From positions 1 to 40,882 of IMG/VR virus record IMGVR_UViG_3300033149_003577: a stretch of 40,882 bases of DNA; one strand, given 5' to 3'. The notes under the pieces were generated by a model. That model searched no databases, was not told the DNA's origin, and was given only the letters and a program-made list of their open reading frames with translations. The stretch comes from a virus. Shown here piece by piece: positions 36,506 through 40,882 of this stretch; positions within the stretch are counted from its first letter, which is position 1, and each line of letters opens with the position of its first letter. The position numbers and the translations under genes are program-made.

Positions 36506-37837
36506 ATGACAGATTCGGCGCACGCTTTAGACCCAGAGGTTTTAGAAAACATTCAACCCTTTTCCGGCGATATCCAAGAACCGGAAAAGTCCTTAATGGA
36601 CGGCCAGACCCTGCGACGGGTTCAGACGCCCTATACTACAGCCGTGACAGTGCAAAAGTCGAGAAAAATTGAAAGAGTGTCGGCTAGAGTACTGAAAGAG
36701 GCTGAGTCAGCCCGCAAATCTTTTTACTATGGCTGGGATGTAAAGAATCGAAAAACGGGCCGAAAAACCAGAGTAGAAGGGGCGACGATTGACCTTGCCA
36801 TGTGTATGGCTAGAAATTTTGAAAATTGCGCGGTGGACGTTGAGGTATCGGAGACCCTAACTCATTTTTTATTCAAGGGTGTTTTTATAGACCTTGAGAC
36901 TGGTTTTACTTGCCTTCGATTGTTCCGGCAAAGAAAACAGCAGAAGATTGGTAGCGGTTATGAAGATGACAGGGCGGAAGATATGGTTTTTCAGATTGGC
37001 CAATCAAAGGCCATCCGAAACGCAATACTACGGGCCATGCCAAAGTGGTTAATAGACGAAGCGATTGCGGTAGCAAAAAAAGCGGAGATTAAAAATATCA
37101 AAGGCGAGAACATTGCCCTTGCCCGCGCCCGCGTGATTGAGTTTTTCGGTCGCTACGGCGTAACCCCGGAAATGATATCTGAATATCTTGACGGTCGCCA
37201 GGAAAATCAATGGACGGCTGAGGATATTGCAAACCTGAAAGGGGTTGCCACGGCCATTACCGAGGGCCGCGTGAACGCGTTTGATGTGTTTGGGACACCG
37301 GAAGCTGAAACCGAACCAGAACCAGAACCAGAACCCACAGAAGAAAAAGAAGAGGATGCCGACAAGCCCGCGCCATCCCCTGCCCCCGCTAACGAGAGGG
37401 AAGCGTTCAGAAACGATTGGGTTAAGCTCCGGGCTACGGGCCTTGCGACGTATGTATTCCAAAACCTTCAGCGAATTAAGGAGGCCAAAGACAGGTGGCC
37501 TGACCTGTACGAAGAAATACGGGAAAAGTGGGGAAAACTTTGTGCCGAACCGTGGCCGCTGGACAAGGAACCAAATATGCCAGATAAACCAGAAGAGCTT
37601 TCGCTCCCCATGGACCTCAAACAGCATATAGATATTTTTTGCACCAAAAATCCGATGATTGAGAAGGACGGGTTCTACGAAATGCTTTTGGACGTTCCGG
37701 GCATTAAACAATCGCACCTTAGCATTATTGGCGGAATGTTGGTTGATGAAGAAATAAGCGCAAAAGAAATATGGGCAATGCTACAAGACGGCAATTTTAA
37801 TAGTTGGCTGGACAGCCAGGTCAAGCCGAGGGTGTAG
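36506..37837 (+). CDS. Putative ssDNA-annealing recombination protein
   Basis: The product has 443 residues. The N-terminal half has 'ARKSFYYGWDVKN', 'VEGATIDLAMCMARNFENCA', 'FIDLETGFTC' and 'FQIGQSKAIRNAILRAMPKW'. This pattern is found in phage annealing-type (Rad52/Sak-like) proteins next to exonucleases. A linker rich in Glu/Pro repeats (EPEPEPEP, about residue 270) leads to a C-terminal helical part. Partnership with the upstream nuclease, 6 nt away, supports a role in strand annealing. The family call is by pattern only. Confidence 0.6.
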   Translation: MTDSAHALDPEVLENIQPFSGDIQEPEKSLMDGQTLRRVQTPYTTAVTVQKSRKIERVSARVLKEAESARKSFYYGWDVKNRKTGRKTRVEGATIDLAMCMARNFENCAVDVEVSETLTHFLFKGVFIDLETGFTCLRLFRQRKQQKIGSGYEDDRAEDMVFQIGQSKAIRNAILRAMPKWLIDEAIAVAKKAEIKNIKGENIALARARVIEFFGRYGVTPEMISEYLDGRQENQWTAEDIANLKGVATAITEGRVNAFDVFGTPEAETEPEPEPEPTEEKEEDADKPAPSPAPANEREAFRNDWVKLRATGLATYVFQNLQRIKEAKDRWPDLYEEIREKWGKLCAEPWPLDKEPNMPDKPEELSLPMDLKQHIDIFCTKNPMIEKDGFYEMLLDVPGIKQSHLSIIGGMLVDEEISAKEIWAMLQDGNFNSWLDSQVKPRV

Positions 37838-37841
37838 TGCC

Positions 37842-38054
37842 ATGAGACTCATGACACAAGAAAACATACCGGCCCCCGCGCCACGGAAGTCAAGACATGC
37901 TTGGGTTAAGAGCCTGAAACCAGGCGGACCTTGCCAGAAAATTGAGGTTACGCCCGACGAAGCCAGGAGCATCAGGGTTACGCTTAGTAACCAGCCCGGA
38001 GAATATACAACTCGGAAAATAGGCAACGTGTTGTATGTGTGGCGGCTGAGTTAA
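37842..38054 (+). CDS. Hypothetical protein, 70 aa
   Basis: The product begins 'MRLMTQENIPAPAPRKSRHA' and has 'EVTPDEARSIRVTLSNQPGE' and 'RKIGNVLYVWRLS', likely a small beta domain with a basic start. It begins 4 nt after the annealing-type gene. Not recognised. Confidence 0.6.
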   Translation: MRLMTQENIPAPAPRKSRHAWVKSLKPGGPCQKIEVTPDEARSIRVTLSNQPGEYTTRKIGNVLYVWRLS

Positions 38055-38083
38055 TACGTGGTCACGACAAAGGAGAGCTAGGC

Positions 38084-38263
38084 GTGGGCAAGAGTAAAAG
38101 CAAGCCAAAAAGTATATATATTGTTAAAATCGTAGATTATGAATATCAAAAAGTTGAAGCTAACTCGGAGAAAGAGGCGCTTGAAGAAGCGTCATTTACG
38201 GATGCGTTGTTGTGGCGGCATATACACAAAAAAATCGTTGATAAAATAGACAGAGGGGACTAG
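38084..38263 (+). CDS. Hypothetical protein, 59 aa (GTG start)
   Basis: GTG 38084 is preferred because AGGAG lies 8 nt upstream; the ATG at 38039 lies inside the previous gene. The product is 'KPKSIYIVKIVDYEYQKVEA' followed by 'NSEKEALEEASF', a beta-beta-alpha small fold, with a charged tail. Unknown function. Confidence 0.55.
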   Translation: MGKSKSKPKSIYIVKIVDYEYQKVEANSEKEALEEASFTDALLWRHIHKKIVDKIDRGD

Positions 38264-38265
38264 CC

Positions 38266-38634
38266 ATGCCCTGTATACCCATACCAGGCGGCTTTATCTG
38301 TGTCCCGAATCGTGCTTATATCTGCTTTGAATCTCATACCTATGTAGCAGAATGGGCTGGTTGGGGCATAATAGGGTTCAGAACTGCGTGGAAAGACGAG
38401 GAAATTGTTCCAGAGGACGTGCCTCAGGCGGTGTTGAACTTGTTTTTTCCGTGGTATCACGAGCATGTACGCATACCTGAATGGCATAGAAATTACAAAA
38501 ACCGACTTATGGCGGCAGGGTTTACTGCGGCTGAGGCTGAAGATTACCTGTTGTCTAACGTGGGGAATTATAATTATGAGGATGACCCCGAGGACGTGGC
38601 GGATGAAGAATTAAGCTATTGGGCGGAGGATTAG
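38266..38634 (+). CDS. Hypothetical protein, 122 aa
   Basis: The product starts 'MPCIPIPGGFICVPNRAYIC', has an aromatic middle ('VLNLFFPWYHEHVRIPEWHR') and an acidic C-terminus. Several N-terminal Cys residues suggest metal binding. It begins 2 nt after the previous stop. No family recognised; not obviously lytic. Confidence 0.6.
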   Translation: MPCIPIPGGFICVPNRAYICFESHTYVAEWAGWGIIGFRTAWKDEEIVPEDVPQAVLNLFFPWYHEHVRIPEWHRNYKNRLMAAGFTAAEAEDYLLSNVGNYNYEDDPEDVADEELSYWAED

Positions 38635-38660
38635 CTTGACATTCAACTCCGAACATAGCC

Positions 38661-39179
38661 ATGCGTGAACTCAGTCTTTTTACGGGAGCCGGCGGTGGCA
38701 TATGGGCTACAAAATATTTACTTGGCTGGCAGACCGTGGGATATGTGGAGATAGACGACTATTGCCAACGAGTTATCAGGCAAAGGATAGATGACGGATA
38801 CTTTGACAACGCGCCAATTTTCGGCGATATCCGAACATTCATTGATTCAGGGTACGCCGAGCAATATACGGGAATGGTTGATGTCATTACCGCCGGATTC
38901 CCTTGTCAGCCCTTTTCGGTTGCGGGAAAGCGAGAAGGAGAGTCAGACCCCCGAAATCTTTGGCCGGAAACCGAAGAGTGCATACGCTTGGTACGACCCC
39001 GATTCGTTTTGTTGGAAAACGTACCAGGGCTCCTTGCTCACCGGTACATACGACGAATTTTCGGAGACTTGGCCGAGAGCGGGTATGATTGTAGATGGAA
39101 AGTTATATCTGCGGCAGAAGTGGGAGCGCCGCATAAACGTGATAGGCTCTGGATTCTGGCGCACACCCCATGCGAGTGA
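38661..39179 (+). CDS. DNA (cytosine-5) methyltransferase, catalytic part (172 aa)
   Basis: The motifs of a C5-cytosine methyltransferase are present in order: 'SLFTGAGGG' (SAM site, residues 5-13), 'FPCQPFS' with catalytic Cys82, 'LLENVPG' (ENV, 119-121) and 'HKRDRLW' (motif VIII, 158-164). The frame then stops, so the target-recognition region and motifs IX-X are missing. They are encoded in the +1 frame (38,791-39,792), which overlaps this gene by 389 nt. No ribosome site is seen before ATG 38661. Active enzyme probably needs both products, or a frameshift. Confidence 0.85.
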   Translation: MRELSLFTGAGGGIWATKYLLGWQTVGYVEIDDYCQRVIRQRIDDGYFDNAPIFGDIRTFIDSGYAEQYTGMVDVITAGFPCQPFSVAGKREGESDPRNLWPETEECIRLVRPRFVLLENVPGLLAHRYIRRIFGDLAESGYDCRWKVISAAEVGAPHKRDRLWILAHTPCE

Positions 39180-39792
39180 CGGTGAAGGCGGTGTTATGGA
39201 GATGAGAGAGGGTGTTGCCGGTCATTATAAATTGAGAGATCACGTCCAAGAAAAGAATAAGCGGTACTGGCCCACGCCAAGTAGGGGTTCAGACACCGGA
39301 GGGCAAGGGATTGGACTAACTGGTGGCTCTGGAAACCGCCACAAGTTTTATGAGATGATGAAAGAACGTGGATACGAAAAACCGGAAAAGCTATTAGGTC
39401 AGCTTAATCCCGATTGGGTGGAATGGCTGATGGGATGGCCGATTGGCACGTCAAGGCTTGAGCCGATGGAAGAAATTGTCTGGCTGGGTTGGGAGATAGA
39501 CCCTGCGGATGGGGGTGCAAATTTAACAACGGCGGTCAAAATGTGGCCTTCTCCTCGCGCTGGAAATCCTGGAAGCCGCCCAAATCAAAAGGGCGGCAAA
39601 ATATTGGCAGAAGAAGCAAAAAAAATTAATGGCGGTGGCCCTATCCCTCGTGTAACCACGAACACTAAAGATAGAGTCAATCGCCTTAAGGCTTTGGGAA
39701 ACGGCATGGTTCCTTTGTGTGTAGCGTTGGCATGGAAAATATTATCTGGCATAAAAAAAGAAAGAGGCTTAACCCTTGACATTCAACCCTGA
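38791..39792 (+). CDS. Second methyltransferase frame: dual-coded N-part plus C-terminal motifs (333 aa)
   Basis: The first 129 codons overlap the catalytic methyltransferase gene in the +1 frame, yet read like a conserved protein: 'REWLMSLPPDSLVSPFRL', 'AWYDPDSFCWKTYQGSLLTG' and 'EFSETWPRAGMIVDGKLYLR'. Similar phrases occur in phage methyltransferase-associated proteins. The rest has 'LNPDWVEWLMGWPIG' (205-219) and 'NRLKALGNGMVP' (297-308). The latter is the motif IX/X region that the catalytic half lacks. ATG 38791 has AAAGG 4 nt upstream, so separate translation is plausible. It probably completes a split enzyme. Confidence 0.75.
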   Translation: MTDTLTTRQFSAISEHSLIQGTPSNIREWLMSLPPDSLVSPFRLRESEKESQTPEIFGRKPKSAYAWYDPDSFCWKTYQGSLLTGTYDEFSETWPRAGMIVDGKLYLRQKWERRINVIGSGFWRTPHASDGEGGVMEMREGVAGHYKLRDHVQEKNKRYWPTPSRGSDTGGQGIGLTGGSGNRHKFYEMMKERGYEKPEKLLGQLNPDWVEWLMGWPIGTSRLEPMEEIVWLGWEIDPADGGANLTTAVKMWPSPRAGNPGSRPNQKGGKILAEEAKKINGGGPIPRVTTNTKDRVNRLKALGNGMVPLCVALAWKILSGIKKERGLTLDIQP

Positions 39793-39835
39793 ACATAGCC
39801 ATACTGCCCCCCAAAAACAAGGGGAGGGGTATGTC

Positions 39836-40882
39836 ATGAAAGGTGGAGTATACAAATCAGGGAGCAAGTACGGAAAGCCGTGGCAGGTCAGGCATGGAAA
39901 TATCCATAAAACCTTTGCCACAGAGGAAGATGCGCGAATTTTTTTGGCCGGTTTGTGGGTAAAAGACAAGGAGAAAATTCTCGATGAAAGAGCTTACCGA
40001 AGAGACAACCCGCTGGGTTTTTCGAACCAAGCGGAAAAATGGCTTGGGATTAAGAAAAACGAGGTACGGTGTTACCGCAACCTTGCGAACCACATTGGGA
40101 GAGCTACAGCTTTTTTTGGCAACAAAAACATCAAAGATATTTCCTACGCAAGCCTTGAAGATTTCCTTCTCTCCCTACCCGAAACATTATCGGGAAAAAC
40201 GAAAGCAAATATTCTTGCGACGCTACATGCGTTCTTTGTCTGGCTCAAAAAACGGGGAGAAATCCAAAGCGTTCCCAGGTTCCCGAAAGTTAAATACGAG
40301 CTAGGTTGGCGAAAGACCGTAGACAAGGCGACACAACAAGCGATTTTTGAGGAAGTGTACCGCCTGACCAACGATAAAAACCCAAAGCTATGGATAGGTT
40401 TTCTTTGGCTATGCGTATACTATTCAATTCGGCCAATCGAGCTGATCCACATTCAAGAAAAAGATTTTCGATATGATTTAGGCGGGGTTGAAATCTGGTA
40501 TTCAAAGACGGGCAAACCTAAGTTTGTCCCCTTTTTGCCAGAGGACTTGGAACTTGCCAAGTCTTTTGGCCCAGCGTTCCCGTCTCTTTATTTTTTTAGG
40601 CACGTCCAGGGTAACGGCCACGCTAAACCAGGATCACGCTTTGGGAAAGATTTATTATGGAGACAATGCAGGCAGGCACTTAAAAACCTTGGCATGGACA
40701 AAGAGGGATTAAGCCTATATGGGATCACTCGGCATAGCTCCATGAGGGCCTTGCGAAAAACCAAGACTCCTGAAGAGATCAGGCGAGGCTCTATGCACCG
40801 GACAAGCGAATCCTTTGAAAGATATTTCCGGATTGAGCAAGACGAAGTAAGGGACGTTTATTCTAGTACGAATCTAGTACGG
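39836..40882 (+). CDS. int: Tyrosine integrase, cut by window edge
   Basis: The frame is open from ATG 39836 (GGGGAGGGG upstream) to the window end, 349 codons. Catalytic residues are Arg199 ('YYSIRPIEL'), Lys in 'SKTGKPK' (about 224), Arg299-His300 in 'GITRHSS', His321 and the nucleophile Tyr330 ('SFERYF'). The first His of the usual HxxR box is replaced by Gly, a known variant. An N-terminal arm-binding segment and a SAM-like core-binding domain precede the catalytic part. If the window is circular, four more codons and a TAA complete it. It marks the phage as temperate. Confidence 0.88.
   Translation, partial: MKGGVYKSGSKYGKPWQVRHGNIHKTFATEEDARIFLAGLWVKDKEKILDERAYRRDNPLGFSNQAEKWLGIKKNEVRCYRNLANHIGRATAFFGNKNIKDISYASLEDFLLSLPETLSGKTKANILATLHAFFVWLKKRGEIQSVPRFPKVKYELGWRKTVDKATQQAIFEEVYRLTNDKNPKLWIGFLWLCVYYSIRPIELIHIQEKDFRYDLGGVEIWYSKTGKPKFVPFLPEDLELAKSFGPAFPSLYFFRHVQGNGHAKPGSRFGKDLLWRQCRQALKNLGMDKEGLSLYGITRHSSMRALRKTKTPEEIRRGSMHRTSESFERYFRIEQDEVRDVYSSTNLVR

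Larger units (their letters stand above)
38635..39802 (+). repeat. 28-bp direct repeats flanking the C5-methyltransferase region
   Basis: Positions 38,635-38,662 and 39,775-39,802 match at 26 of 28 bases (CTTGACATTCAAC...GAACATAGCCAT). The first copy ends at the methyltransferase start codon; the second overlaps the end of the second methyltransferase frame. The 1,140-bp unit between them contains the whole gene pair, suggesting a mobile cassette or recombination scar. Confidence 0.75.

Noticed and set aside
37281-37631. Plus-strand frame of 116 codons inside the annealing-type gene
   Set aside because: It is a low-complexity shadow of the Glu/Pro-rich linker in another frame.
38903-39088. 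Third open frame inside the methyltransferase overlap
   Set aside because: It is Arg-rich with no family-like phrases. The two other frames already explain the segment.
39100-39180. Programmed +1 frameshift joining the two methyltransferase frames at the CCCC near 39,165
   Set aside because: Possible, but the second frame has its own start and ribosome site and looks constrained far upstream of this point. Separate translation is simpler.
1-40882. CRISPR array, tRNA or rRNA genes
   Set aside because: No regular short repeats with spacers and no cloverleaf or ribosomal RNA sequence were seen on either strand.

Overview
This window looks like an essentially complete genome of a temperate tailed phage with a short, P22-like tail machine. 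The evidence is small and large terminase subunits, a portal of about 670 residues, a scaffold, an N4-gp56-like coat protein, P22 gp4-like and gp10-like tail factors, and a tyrosine integrase. The two genes that run off the ends (tail gene on -, integrase on +) would both stop within 20 bases of a joined end. The sequence may therefore be a circular or circularly permuted genome of about 40.9 kb; this is inference. A lipoprotein gene and an ADP-heptose-type glycosyltransferase suggest a Gram-negative host, and the radical SAM/glycyl-radical-like pair would suit an anaerobe. The host taxon cannot be named from the sequence.

Layout. (1) 1-18,946, minus strand: one long packaging and morphogenesis operon, read from right to left. 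It starts with small genes, a stand-alone glycyl-radical-like protein and a radical SAM protein. Terminase, portal, scaffold and coat follow, then a cassette of sugar and methyl transferases, then the tail genes. The coat gene is interrupted after codon 13 by a 774-nt group I intron that carries a LAGLIDADG endonuclease gene. (2) 18,947-20,394: a non-coding hub with a DnaA-box cluster, a strong leftward promoter, a rightward promoter and a structured leader. (3) 20,395-22,522, plus: seven small genes ending in a beta-clamp-like protein and a rho-independent terminator. (4) 22,681-30,252, minus: a lipoprotein, an HTH regulator, a phosphoesterase, replication-initiator-like and loader-like proteins, a DUF1064-like nuclease and a trypsin-like protease. 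(5) 30,312-40,882, plus: a strong promoter with a structured leader, three tandem paralogues, small genes, an exonuclease/annealing-type pair, a C5-cytosine methyltransferase encoded in two overlapping frames, and the integrase.

How it may work together. The divergent promoters at 30.26-30.34 kb look like the lysogeny switch. A 10-bp motif (TTTTTGGGAA/G) inside the rightward promoter recurs upstream of the HTH operon's later genes and as a tandem pair beside the leftward late promoter at 20.05 kb. It is a candidate operator for the HTH protein. The initiator and loader genes plus the DnaA boxes suggest theta-type initiation at 19.3-19.5 kb. No lysis gene could be recognised.

The strongest unusual observations are the coat-gene intron, whose splice sites can be placed to the base, and the dual-frame methyltransferase. 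Next come the glycyl-radical-like/radical SAM pair flanked by direct repeats, and the crossing-helix leader RNA at 30.35-30.48 kb.
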